This document shows positions 35,210 to 42,724 of a stretch of DNA of 64,000 nt, piece after piece. Position numbers and translations under genes: made by a program. Below the pieces are notes generated by a model. It saw only the letters and a list, made by a program, of their open reading frames with translations. It was not told the origin of the DNA and ran no database searches. This DNA comes from Flagellimonas lutaonensis (lineage in GTDB: Bacteria; Bacteroidota; Bacteroidia; Flavobacteriales; Flavobacteriaceae), in NCBI RefSeq assembly GCF_000963865.1, contig NZ_CP011071.1, positions 2,778,001-2,842,000 on the forward strand, given 5' to 3'. The number at the start of each line of letters is the position of its first letter. Within the stretch, counting starts at the first letter, position 1.

Positions 35210-36115
35210 TTGAAAAAGTTCAGGGTTTGGCTTTATGCTTCTAGGGTAAGAACGCTTCCTCTTTCCGTTTCGGGCATTTTGGTCGGTACCGCACTCGCCA
35301 TTTCAGAGGGGCAATTTGACCTTACCATATTTCTTTTGGCATTGTGTACTACCATTGCCTTTCAAATCACCTCCAATTTTGCCAATGACTATGGTGATGG
35401 TGTAAAAGGCACCGATGACCTACGTGTGGGGCCGAAACGTGCCTTACAAAGCGGAATGCTCACAAAGGCTGAAATGAAAACCGGCATTATTGTCATGGTT
35501 TTGCTCAGTCTTATTTTATCGTTTGCACTTATATTCAAGGCCTTTTCGGCCCAATCGTGGCCCTACGTGTTGGTATTTGTGCTATTGGGCGCCTTGAGCA
35601 TTTGGGCGGCCCTGAAGTACACCATTGGGGCAACACCCTACGGATACAAAGGGTTGGGCGATGCATTTGTTTTTGTTTTCTTTGGTTTGGTGGCCGTGTT
35701 GGGCAGCATGTTTCTCTACACCAAAAATATTTCGCCAGATGCCATTTTACCGGCTGTGGCCATAGGATTGTTGAGTGTGGGGGTGTTGAACTTGAACAAT
35801 ATGCGCGATATTGATTCTGACCGGTTATATGGTAAAAATACCGTAGCATCGAAACTTGGTTTTAAGCGGGCAAAAGTGTATCACTATGCCATTCTTTTGG
35901 TGGCCTTCATCAGTATGGTCTTCTATTCAGCTATACATTATAGAGGTTGGTTCAGTCTGGTTCACCTGTTGGCATTCGTGCCCATTTTTGTTCATCTTAA
36001 AAATGTATTCAAGACCGATGATCCCTCAAAACTGGACCCTGAATTGAAGAAACTTGCGTTGGCCACCTTCTTGCTGGCCTTGCTGTTTATGATGGCTGTC
36101 AATAATTTTTTGTAA
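35210..36115 (+). CDS. menA: 1,4-dihydroxy-2-naphthoate polyprenyltransferase
   Basis: A 301-residue UbiA-family membrane prenyltransferase that attaches the isoprenoid chain to 1,4-dihydroxy-2-naphthoate. The prenyl-diphosphate aspartate motif is NFANDYGDGVKGTDD with the following RVGPKRAL, and the second is NNMRDIDSDRLYGK. Only a TTG (35210) serves as start; there is no ATG near the conserved N-terminus KKFRVWLYASRVRTLPLS. It is 12 nt after the previous gene. Confidence 0.92.
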   Translation: MKKFRVWLYASRVRTLPLSVSGILVGTALAISEGQFDLTIFLLALCTTIAFQITSNFANDYGDGVKGTDDLRVGPKRALQSGMLTKAEMKTGIIVMVLLSLILSFALIFKAFSAQSWPYVLVFVLLGALSIWAALKYTIGATPYGYKGLGDAFVFVFFGLVAVLGSMFLYTKNISPDAILPAVAIGLLSVGVLNLNNMRDIDSDRLYGKNTVASKLGFKRAKVYHYAILLVAFISMVFYSAIHYRGWFSLVHLLAFVPIFVHLKNVFKTDDPSKLDPELKKLALATFLLALLFMMAVNNFL

Positions 36116-36120
36116 TTTTG
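36113..36120 (+). promoter_or_regulatory. -7 box TAATTTTG before the LytTR regulator
   Basis: Exact TAnnTTTG overlapping the menA stop; start of transcription near 36124 would exclude the TTG at 36118 and support TTG 36148 as the start codon. Confidence 0.5.
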
Positions 36121-36147
36121 AATGGTAACCATCAAAACCTTAATGAT

Positions 36148-36903
36148 TTGGAACACCCCATAAAAATACTTATCGTTGAGGACAATGTTATTATTGCAGA
36201 TGACATGCAGTCCATGCTCGAAGAGATTGGCTATGAGGTAGTTGACAACGTTATAGTCTACGAGCAAGCGGTTGAGGTTCTTAAAAATAAACATGTCGAT
36301 TTAGTACTTATCGATATTATTTTGGCCTCTGACAAGACGGGTATCGATCTTGGCAAACATATTCGTGAAGTCTATAACATTCCGTTTATATTTGTTACCT
36401 CAAACTCTGACCGTGCCACGGTCGAGAACGCCAAAACGGTTAAACCAGACGGGTATTTGGTAAAACCGTTTGAACAACAAGACCTTTACACTTCCATTGA
36501 GATTGCCCTTTCCAATTTCAATTATGCCAAGAAATCCGGTGCCACGGCCTCACAACCAACGAGCGATGATAGCGTGGTCTCGAACTCGGTATTAAAAGAT
36601 TCCATTTTTGTAAAAAAACAGCATTTGTACTATAGGATCCAGTTTGAGGATATCCAGTTCATAAAGGCTGACAATGTGTATCTTGAAGTAAATACGGTCG
36701 ACAAAAAGTTTTTGGTACGTTCGCCACTCAAAGATTACCTTGAAAAACTGCCAAGAAACAAATTCTACCGGGCGCACAAATCGTATATCGTGAATGTTGA
36801 CCATATTGATGCCATCAATTCGAAAGATATCATGATAAACAACACCCTTATACCGATATCCAAAGAATTCAAAGAGTTCATCATATCTTCGATGAATTCT
36901 TAG
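36148..36903 (+). CDS. Response regulator with REC and LytTR DNA-binding domain
   Basis: A 251-residue regulator (from TTG 36148; an earlier TTG at 36118 adds 10 residues). The receiver domain (about 1-120) has acidic pair ILIVEDN, phospho-acceptor Asp56 in VLIDIIL, FVTSNSD and the lysine in LVKPFEQ. The LytTR domain (about 150-250) contains YRIQFEDIQFIKADNVYLEV and FYRAHKSYIVNVDHIDAI. LytTR proteins bind tandem direct repeats, about 9 bp with a 21-bp period. Such repeats occur in the intergenic gap immediately downstream and before two kinase genes, making this the likely binder. The neighbouring HisKA_2 kinase is the likely partner. Confidence 0.92.
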   Translation: MEHPIKILIVEDNVIIADDMQSMLEEIGYEVVDNVIVYEQAVEVLKNKHVDLVLIDIILASDKTGIDLGKHIREVYNIPFIFVTSNSDRATVENAKTVKPDGYLVKPFEQQDLYTSIEIALSNFNYAKKSGATASQPTSDDSVVSNSVLKDSIFVKKQHLYYRIQFEDIQFIKADNVYLEVNTVDKKFLVRSPLKDYLEKLPRNKFYRAHKSYIVNVDHIDAINSKDIMINNTLIPISKEFKEFIISSMNS

Positions 36904-36959
36904 CGGGTCAAACCGTTCAACAAGAGCCTTTTGTTGGCTTCAAATGTCAAAAAGAGGTG

Positions 36960-37025
36960 TTCGCAACAATATTGGGGCACTTCACAACAATATTTTTCAT
37001 ATTTAAGATTACGGGGATACTTTAG
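36960..37025 (+). promoter_or_regulatory. LytTR-type operator pair and -7 box of candidate sRNA 1
   Basis: TTCGCAACAA (36960-36969) and TTCACAACAA (36981-36990) are direct repeats with a 21-bp period. Exactly 27 nt later comes TACTTTAG (37018-37025), a one-mismatch -7 box. The same geometry recurs at 37191-37256. Confidence 0.6.
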
Positions 37026-37028
37026 TAA

Positions 37029-37117
37029 TGTAAAATTTAAACGACAAGTAATTTTTTCATTTTCATATAGTGTTCTCGTAGCGAAAGCCCCTAAATTTCT
37101 ATGAAATAGGGGCTTTT
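37029..37117 (+). ncRNA. Candidate small RNA 1 downstream of the LytTR regulator
   Basis: The -7 box places the start near 37029. The unit carries no ORF with a family or a start codon context I trust and ends at a terminator (AAAGCCCCTA/TAGGGGCTTT, 37084-37116) with a short T run. Predicted length is about 89 nt. The 5' part is AT-rich and mostly unpaired. The RNA is inferred from promoter and terminator only. Confidence 0.5.
37084..37117 (+). terminator. Terminator of candidate sRNA 1
   Basis: A 10-bp stem AAAGCCCCTA (37084-37093) with TAGGGGCTTT (37107-37116), 13-nt loop and a T run of four. Confidence 0.75.
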
Positions 37118-37190
37118 GTCATTTAGGGCTTTTCTGCCCAAACTTCAGTAAAACACCAATAATCGTCATTTGACATACAGTAATCGACGT

Positions 37191-37256
37191 TTCACAACAG
37201 TAAGGGGCACTTTCACAACAATCTTGAAATCTACACAGGTAATGACATTATTTTTG
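37191..37256 (+). promoter_or_regulatory. LytTR-type operator pair and -7 box of candidate sRNA 2
   Basis: TTCACAACAG (37191-37200) and TTCACAACAA (37212-37221) have a 21-bp period; a weaker third copy TTGACATACA sits at 37170-37179, again 21 bp away. TATTTTTG (37249-37256), an exact TAnnTTTG, follows after 27 nt, with TTG at 37224-37226 at the -33 position. Confidence 0.65.
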
Positions 37257-37259
37257 AAC

Positions 37260-37332
37260 GATGTCCAACATCCGAGTCTTACCAATATTGACATAGGAGA
37301 AGGCCGTACAATTTTTGTATGGCCTACTTTTT
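37260..37332 (+). ncRNA. Candidate small RNA 2 between regulator and kinase genes
   Basis: Predicted from a full -7 box (start near 37260) and a strong terminator. The 73-nt RNA would begin with a small hairpin GATGT-CCA-ACATC (37260-37272), continue with an unpaired linker containing AGGAGAAGG (37296-37304), and end in the terminator hairpin. No ORF. Function unknown; the linker could be a pairing region. Confidence 0.55.
37301..37332 (+). terminator. Terminator of candidate sRNA 2
   Basis: An 11-bp stem AGGCCGTACAA (37301-37311) with TTGTATGGCCT (37315-37325), one G-U pair, followed by ACTTTTT. Confidence 0.85.
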
Positions 37333-37371
37333 AGGGGTGCTAAAAAAAGAATTTATAGAGGTAAACAGGGC

Positions 37372-37437
37372 TACGCCCCAAGGTTTTGGCAATTGACAAC
37401 AAAAATTTAGCCCGGATGTCGGAACATTGTAATTTTG
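37372..37437 (+). promoter_or_regulatory. LytTR-type operator and -7 box of the HisKA_2 kinase gene
   Basis: TTGACAACAA (37393-37402) lies 27 nt before TAATTTTG (37430-37437); 21 bp upstream TACGCCCCAA (37372-37381) agrees with TTCACAACAA at 6 of 10 positions. The message would have a leader of about 84 nt before ATG 37525. Confidence 0.5.
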
Positions 37438-37524
37438 AATACCGTTAAGCAACGAGACCGAACAAAAGGGTTATCGACCAAGTTACGGGGTACAGCGGTC
37501 CATAACAAATAGGTATAGCCAGCA

Positions 37525-39474
37525 ATGCGAATAACAACGATTTTTATCTTCTTGGTTCTGGTATGCAATGGCCTGATCGCCCAAAACGGCGAGGTGGTTG
37601 CCGATAGGCTGCAAGAATTTCAGCGGATACAATCTCCTGAGGAAAAACTTGAATATTTTTTTGCCAGTCCGTTCAGATATACCGAAAGTTCGGCCTATGA
37701 TTGGCTCGATACAATAAACGTGTACTTAAACAGCGCAGAGAAAATCAACGATACCACCGCTGTACTCTCATACAAATTGATGCAGAGCCAGTTGTACAAC
37801 GACTTGGGCGATTACGACAAAAGCGTTGCCATAGCCAAAGACCTGCACGACAATTTTCAAGATTTAGGGCCCCGCACCAAAGAAATGCTCTTGAACATTC
37901 TTGATGACAGCTATGGCAAGTTGAAGCTGTACGACCAACAGCTTGAAATACGAAAACAAAAGCGAGAAGAGGGCTTTACAGAGAACATCACTTTTTATGA
38001 TGTATATGCCAATATTGGTCTATATCGAGAGGCCATGAAACGTTTCATCAAAGAGGTTAAACCGACCATTGCTGATAACGAGGCTTTCAAATTGGCCAAG
38101 TTTTATAACCAAGTAGGTGATTTTCTGAGGAAAGACAACTCTGCCCGAACCGCCATCAAAGAGTATAAAAAAGCAGAAGGCTTTTTGCAGGTATACATCA
38201 ACAATACTGCTGTACAAAAAACAGAACAGGAATTGCTTGAAAGTTCGTTGCTGAAGGCCAAATTGGAAGGCAACATCGGCAAGTGCCATGTTATGTTGAA
38301 AGAATATGATGAGGGCATACCACTTTTGGAACGCAGCATTGAAGAACTAACAGATTTTGGCGATACCAATCAAAAACAACAACTGGTCGAAAACAGCCTA
38401 TACCTTGCCGAGGCCTATCTGAACCGTAAAGAGTATGAAAAGGCTAAAAAGTTTCTTGAGGTAGAGGCGCATGACCTGTCGATTGATTATAGATTAAAGA
38501 AAAATAGGCTTCTTGCCTCGTATTATGACCGTACCCAAAACTATGAGGATGCCATTGTTTATTACAAGAGGAACCAACGTTTAAGAGATTCACTTGAGTT
38601 AAACGAGTCTTCCATATTGAAAAAGCAATTAGTGGCCTTGGTCGCCAACGAAGAAATAGAGAACTCCCAGCAATTGATTGAAGAGCAGAAGTCTGCAAAT
38701 GAAAGGATCAGGAGCGAGATTCAGGCCAAAGACGAACGCATCAACCTGGTCTTCATCTCTTTGGTGTTCACCCTTTTGGGCTTTGCGGGTCTTGTATATG
38801 CCTATTTGAAGAGTATCAAAAACCAGCGGTTGATCGCACAGCAGAAGCATATTATCGAGAACTCGCTGATCGAAAAAGATTCGTTGCTAAAAGAAATACA
38901 CCATAGGGTCAAGAATAACTTACAAATGGTTTCCAGCCTTTTGAGCCTACAAACAAAAAATACCCGTAGCAAGGCTGCCATTGAAGCACTTGAAGAAGGA
39001 AAAAGCAGGGTAAAGGCCATGGCGCTCATACACCAAAAGCTGTATCAAAACGATGATCTTTCGGTCATTGAAATGCAAGGGTACATAGAAAGTCTTATAA
39101 ACAGCGTACAATCGGTCTACAAAAAAGGGGGCCACAACATCAGCATTACCATCGATGCAGAGGGTACCGAACTGGATATTGACCGCGCCATTCCGTTCGG
39201 ACTCATATTGAACGAACTGGTCTCCAATTCCTTTAAATATGCCTTTCCTGAGAGCGATGAAAATGGAAAGATCTATATCCATCTCAGAAAAAATGGTGAC
39301 CAAGGCTATTTCGAATATACCGATAATGGGGTTGGGTTGCCCGATGATACCGATGAGCGGGCAAATTCTTCAATGGGCATTCGGTTGATAAACCGACTGG
39401 TAAACCAACTACAGTCAAAACTCAATATTGACAAGACCAACGAAGGGGTCCGTTTTTGGTTCAACTTCAGTTGA
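37525..39474 (+). CDS. TPR sensor histidine kinase of the HisKA_2 type
   Basis: A 649-residue kinase with a signal peptide (MRITTIFIFLVLVCNGLIAQ), TPR-like helical repeats (about 60-370), a membrane helix near residues 410-430, then HisKA_2 with KEIHHRVKNNLQMVSSLLSL (His459 the likely acceptor) and HATPase with GLILNELVSNSFKYAFPE and EYTDNGVGLPDD. HisKA_2 kinases commonly pair with LytTR or stand-alone receivers. It lies downstream of the LytTR regulator with two candidate sRNAs in between, and its promoter carries the same operator geometry. Confidence 0.92.
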   Translation: MRITTIFIFLVLVCNGLIAQNGEVVADRLQEFQRIQSPEEKLEYFFASPFRYTESSAYDWLDTINVYLNSAEKINDTTAVLSYKLMQSQLYNDLGDYDKSVAIAKDLHDNFQDLGPRTKEMLLNILDDSYGKLKLYDQQLEIRKQKREEGFTENITFYDVYANIGLYREAMKRFIKEVKPTIADNEAFKLAKFYNQVGDFLRKDNSARTAIKEYKKAEGFLQVYINNTAVQKTEQELLESSLLKAKLEGNIGKCHVMLKEYDEGIPLLERSIEELTDFGDTNQKQQLVENSLYLAEAYLNRKEYEKAKKFLEVEAHDLSIDYRLKKNRLLASYYDRTQNYEDAIVYYKRNQRLRDSLELNESSILKKQLVALVANEEIENSQQLIEEQKSANERIRSEIQAKDERINLVFISLVFTLLGFAGLVYAYLKSIKNQRLIAQQKHIIENSLIEKDSLLKEIHHRVKNNLQMVSSLLSLQTKNTRSKAAIEALEEGKSRVKAMALIHQKLYQNDDLSVIEMQGYIESLINSVQSVYKKGGHNISITIDAEGTELDIDRAIPFGLILNELVSNSFKYAFPESDENGKIYIHLRKNGDQGYFEYTDNGVGLPDDTDERANSSMGIRLINRLVNQLQSKLNIDKTNEGVRFWFNFS

Positions 39475-39648
39475 TTTGACCTTTACAGCAAAACATCCCC
39501 AGATATTGTAATAATTTTGACGACCGCACCAGGTTTTCTACGTCCCTTTCCGAAATAATAGGGTAGTTAAAGCAAGTCAAATATTTTCTGTAGCTGGCAA
39601 ATCCACTATGCTAAAGGGCCGCAAAATATGGTTACATTTGATGCCGAT

Positions 39649-40701
39649 ATGAAGGCCAACTTTCGAAAGTACACACTGAAATTCAAAAGACCGAGCGGCA
39701 CCTCGCGAGGAATACTGCACGAGAAGGATACGTATTTTTTGATGGTTTCCAATGATGGGAAAACGGGCATTGGCGAATGTGGTCTTTTGCGCGGACTTAG
39801 TGCTGACGATGTGCCTGATTATGAAGAGAAACTGCAATGGGCCTGTGAAAACATCCATTTGGGTGAAAAGGCCCTATTACAGGAGCTAAGGGCCTATCCC
39901 TCGATACGGTTCGGAATTGAACAGGCATTCCTTTCAGTAAAATCAGAAAACCCTTTTGTGCTTTTTCCATCAAGGTTTACAGAGGAAGAGTCCCCCATTG
40001 AAATCAACGGACTGGTCTGGATGGGAAACGAGGACTTTATGCTAGAACAGATAAAACAAAAGATCGAGAGTGGCTTCAACTGCATAAAGATGAAAATTGG
40101 GGCCATTGATTTTGCCACGGAACTTACAATATTGGCATCCATCCGAAAAAAATTTTCAAAAGATGCCATTGAGCTTCGAGTCGATGCCAACGGAGCGTTT
40201 TCACCTAAAGAAGCACTTGGCAAACTGCATGAGCTCTCACAATTCGACATACACTCCATAGAGCAGCCCATAAAGCCGGGCCAGTGGTCGGCCATGCGCG
40301 TACTTTGTGAACAAACACCCATTGCCATTGCCCTGGATGAAGAACTGATTGGGGTAAACGCTCTAACCGAAAAAGCGGATTTGCTACAAACCATACAACC
40401 GCAATACGTTATTTTAAAGCCAAGTTTGGTGGGCGGTTTTGCAAGTAGTCTCGAATGGATCCGATTGGCCGAAAAACTTGGTATTGGGTGGTGGGTAACC
40501 AGCGCCCTTGAAAGTAACATTGGGCTGAACGCTATTGCACAATGGACGTTTACACTGGGCAGCAAGTTGCCACAGGGTCTAGGCACCGGAGGGTTGTACA
40601 CCAATAATTTTGAGTCTCCATTGCAAGTTGAAAACGGTAAATTATTCTATAGAAAAGATCTATCTTGGCAAACAGCACTAATAGAAGAATTATGTACATA
40701 G
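39649..40701 (+). CDS. menC: o-Succinylbenzoate synthase (enolase superfamily)
   Basis: A 350-residue enolase-superfamily enzyme that dehydrates SHCHC to o-succinylbenzoate. It has the catalytic KMKIG lysine pair (FNCIKMKIG), metal ligands in LRVDANGAFSPKEA, SIEQPI and ALDEELIG, and the second lysine in VILKPSLVGG. The position next to menE supports menC over dipeptide epimerase. I start at ATG 39649 (MKANFRKYTLKFKRPSGTSR); ATG 39628 is also open. A TACATTTG box at 39633-39640 lies 8 nt before 39649; another TAATTTTG stands at 39512-39519. Confidence 0.88.
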   Translation: MKANFRKYTLKFKRPSGTSRGILHEKDTYFLMVSNDGKTGIGECGLLRGLSADDVPDYEEKLQWACENIHLGEKALLQELRAYPSIRFGIEQAFLSVKSENPFVLFPSRFTEEESPIEINGLVWMGNEDFMLEQIKQKIESGFNCIKMKIGAIDFATELTILASIRKKFSKDAIELRVDANGAFSPKEALGKLHELSQFDIHSIEQPIKPGQWSAMRVLCEQTPIAIALDEELIGVNALTEKADLLQTIQPQYVILKPSLVGGFASSLEWIRLAEKLGIGWWVTSALESNIGLNAIAQWTFTLGSKLPQGLGTGGLYTNNFESPLQVENGKLFYRKDLSWQTALIEELCT

Positions 40702-41630
40702 AACAAGGGTATAAGGGTACTATCGGTCTGTGGAAATATTTCGTGTTGCCCATTGGTTTTTTGGGCTTCATGGCAATCAATTATTGGTTGACCATCACCT
40801 CGCCTGTGAGTACCGAAGAGATTATGCGCGACATGATTTCGAAAATTGGCTCGAATGCTGTTTTGGTCATTCTGTTGCTTCCGTTGGTAGTTGGTTTTTT
40901 TGTGGTGCTCGGCTGGACCTATCTGGTACACCAGCAATCCATTAAATCACTGACCACTGCCCGAAAAAATGTAGATTGGAAACGCATCTTCTTCGCTTTT
41001 TTTCTTTGGGGCGGCATAACTGTACTGTTGACCTTAATTGACATCTATTTCTCTCCAGACGATTATGTGTTGAACTTCAACCTATCAAAGTTTTTGGTGT
41101 TGGCGGTAATCGCCATTCTTTTGATTCCCCTTCAGACCAGTTTTGAGGAATACCTCTTTAGGGGACACATGATGCAGGGTCTTGGCTTGGTGGCCAAGAA
41201 CAGATGGTTGCCCTTGGTGGTGACCTCGGTGTTGTTCGGGTTGATGCATATCGCCAATCCTGAGGTCGAGAAGTTGGGATATGGCATTATGGTATACTAC
41301 ATCGGAACCGGCTTTTTTCTTGGTATTATGACCTTGATGGATGACGGACTTGAGTTGGCCCTTGGCTTTCATGCAGCCAACAATCTGTTCACCGCTTTAT
41401 TGGTTACAGCCGATTGGACCGCCTTTCAAACACATTCCATCTATAAAGATGTCTCTGAGCCCGGATTGGGCTGGGATGTGCTGATACCTGTTTTTGTGGT
41501 GTTTCCTATATTGTTATGGGTATTTGCAAAGAAATATGGGTGGAAAAACTGGAAGGAAAAACTCTTTGGAAGGGTATTATCAAAAGAAGAATTTGTAGCG
41601 ATTGAAAATGAAAAGGCAAACATGGCATGA
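40692..41630 (+). CDS. CPBP family intramembrane metalloprotease
   Basis: A 312-residue membrane protein starting at ATG 40692 and overlapping menC by 10 nt. Several hydrophobic helices surround the CPBP/Abi signature SFEEYLFRGHMMQG (paired glutamates), then SVLFGLMHI and GFHAANNLF with the histidines. Members cleave CAAX-type or other membrane-embedded substrates and some act in bacteriocin immunity. Its place between menC and menE is recurrent in Flavobacteriia as far as I recall, but a role in quinone synthesis is not established. Confidence 0.85.
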   Translation: MYIEQGYKGTIGLWKYFVLPIGFLGFMAINYWLTITSPVSTEEIMRDMISKIGSNAVLVILLLPLVVGFFVVLGWTYLVHQQSIKSLTTARKNVDWKRIFFAFFLWGGITVLLTLIDIYFSPDDYVLNFNLSKFLVLAVIAILLIPLQTSFEEYLFRGHMMQGLGLVAKNRWLPLVVTSVLFGLMHIANPEVEKLGYGIMVYYIGTGFFLGIMTLMDDGLELALGFHAANNLFTALLVTADWTAFQTHSIYKDVSEPGLGWDVLIPVFVVFPILLWVFAKKYGWKNWKEKLFGRVLSKEEFVAIENEKANMA

Positions 41631-42684
41631 GGTCCATCCAGCTTTTAAGTTGAATGGCATCCCTTACACAAAAGAAGATTTAAAAGAGGTGGGCTATAGT
41701 CTTGTCAAAGAGGGAGTTGAACACGAACAATCCATCGGTGATTTTTTGCTTGACTGGCTCTCTGAAAGCCCAATCATTGAGGTGAACACTTCAGGTTCTA
41801 CAGGCGAGCCAAAAACCATACGACTCAAAAAAGAACACATGGTAAACTCTGCTTTGGCCACGGGCACTTATTTTGGTTTAGAGCCGGGCCAAACAGCTTT
41901 ACATTGTTTGCCATCCAGATTTATTGCAGGAAAAATGATGCTCGTCAGGGCCATGGTGCTGGGCTTGGAAATGGACTATTTGGAGCCTTCTTCACGTCCT
42001 TTACTGCATACAGACAAAAAGTATGATTTCTGTGCGATGGTGCCCTTGCAGGCTACGCATTCGTATGAAAAATTGCACCTGATCAACACACTTATTGTCG
42101 GGGGGGCGCCCATAACCAATAAGTTGAAGGCGCTGCTACAAGACCACCCTACAAAGGTCTATGAAACGTACGGTATGACCGAGACGGTTACGCACATTGC
42201 CGTTAAAAAGGTCAATGGCCCCGACAAGTCCGATTATTTCAAGACTTTGCCAGATGTAAAAATATCCAAAGACGAACGCGGTTGCCTGGTTATTGATGCC
42301 CCTAAAGTGGCCGATGCACCTGTGGTGACCAACGATGTTGTGGCCCTGGTTTCCGATACCGAATTTGAATGGTTGGGGCGTTTTGACAATATCATCAATT
42401 CAGGAGGTGTTAAGTTGGTTCCCGAGCAGATTGAGGCCAAGCTCGCCAACATTTTTGAGAATCGCTTTTTTGTGGCCGGCATACCAGATGAAGAATTGGG
42501 CCAACGTCTTATTTTGGTGATGGAAGGAGATGGCGATGCTGACCAAATACGGGGGGCCATTGAAGCTTCTAAAGATTTGGAAAAGTTTGAAAAGCCAAAA
42601 GAGGTCTATTTTATCAAGGCTTTCTTGGAGACCGATACCCAAAAAATCCTTAGAAAAGAAAATTTGGAACGATTGTCTCTGTGA
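41608..42684 (+). CDS. menE: o-Succinylbenzoate-CoA ligase-like AMP-binding enzyme
   Basis: A 358-residue adenylate-forming enzyme starting at ATG 41608 (23-nt overlap with the CPBP gene). The AMP-binding loop is VNTSGSTGEPKTIRLKK, the A5-type motif is YETYGMTETVTH, and the hinge is WLGRFDNIINSGGVKLVPEQ. MenE activates o-succinylbenzoate to its CoA ester. The protein is shorter than the usual 450-490 residues because its N-terminal domain is reduced, a form common in Bacteroidota. Context with menC supports the call. Confidence 0.86.
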   Translation: MKRQTWHEVHPAFKLNGIPYTKEDLKEVGYSLVKEGVEHEQSIGDFLLDWLSESPIIEVNTSGSTGEPKTIRLKKEHMVNSALATGTYFGLEPGQTALHCLPSRFIAGKMMLVRAMVLGLEMDYLEPSSRPLLHTDKKYDFCAMVPLQATHSYEKLHLINTLIVGGAPITNKLKALLQDHPTKVYETYGMTETVTHIAVKKVNGPDKSDYFKTLPDVKISKDERGCLVIDAPKVADAPVVTNDVVALVSDTEFEWLGRFDNIINSGGVKLVPEQIEAKLANIFENRFFVAGIPDEELGQRLILVMEGDGDADQIRGAIEASKDLEKFEKPKEVYFIKAFLETDTQKILRKENLERLSL

Positions 42685-42724
42685 ATTGAGTACATTTTGA
42701 ATATTTAACAGTCATTGTAAAATT

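Noticed and set aside
36904-36950. CAACAA/TTGTTG hairpin just after the LytTR regulator as a terminator
   Set aside because: The stem is short and no T run follows.
36904-37524. The repeats in this gap as a CRISPR array
   Set aside because: Only five short 10-nt copies, at 21-bp steps tied to promoters; no longer repeats, spacers or cas genes.
39894-40604. Minus-strand ORF of 236 codons opposite menC
   Set aside because: The plus strand carries all menC motifs; the antisense reading shows no family pattern.
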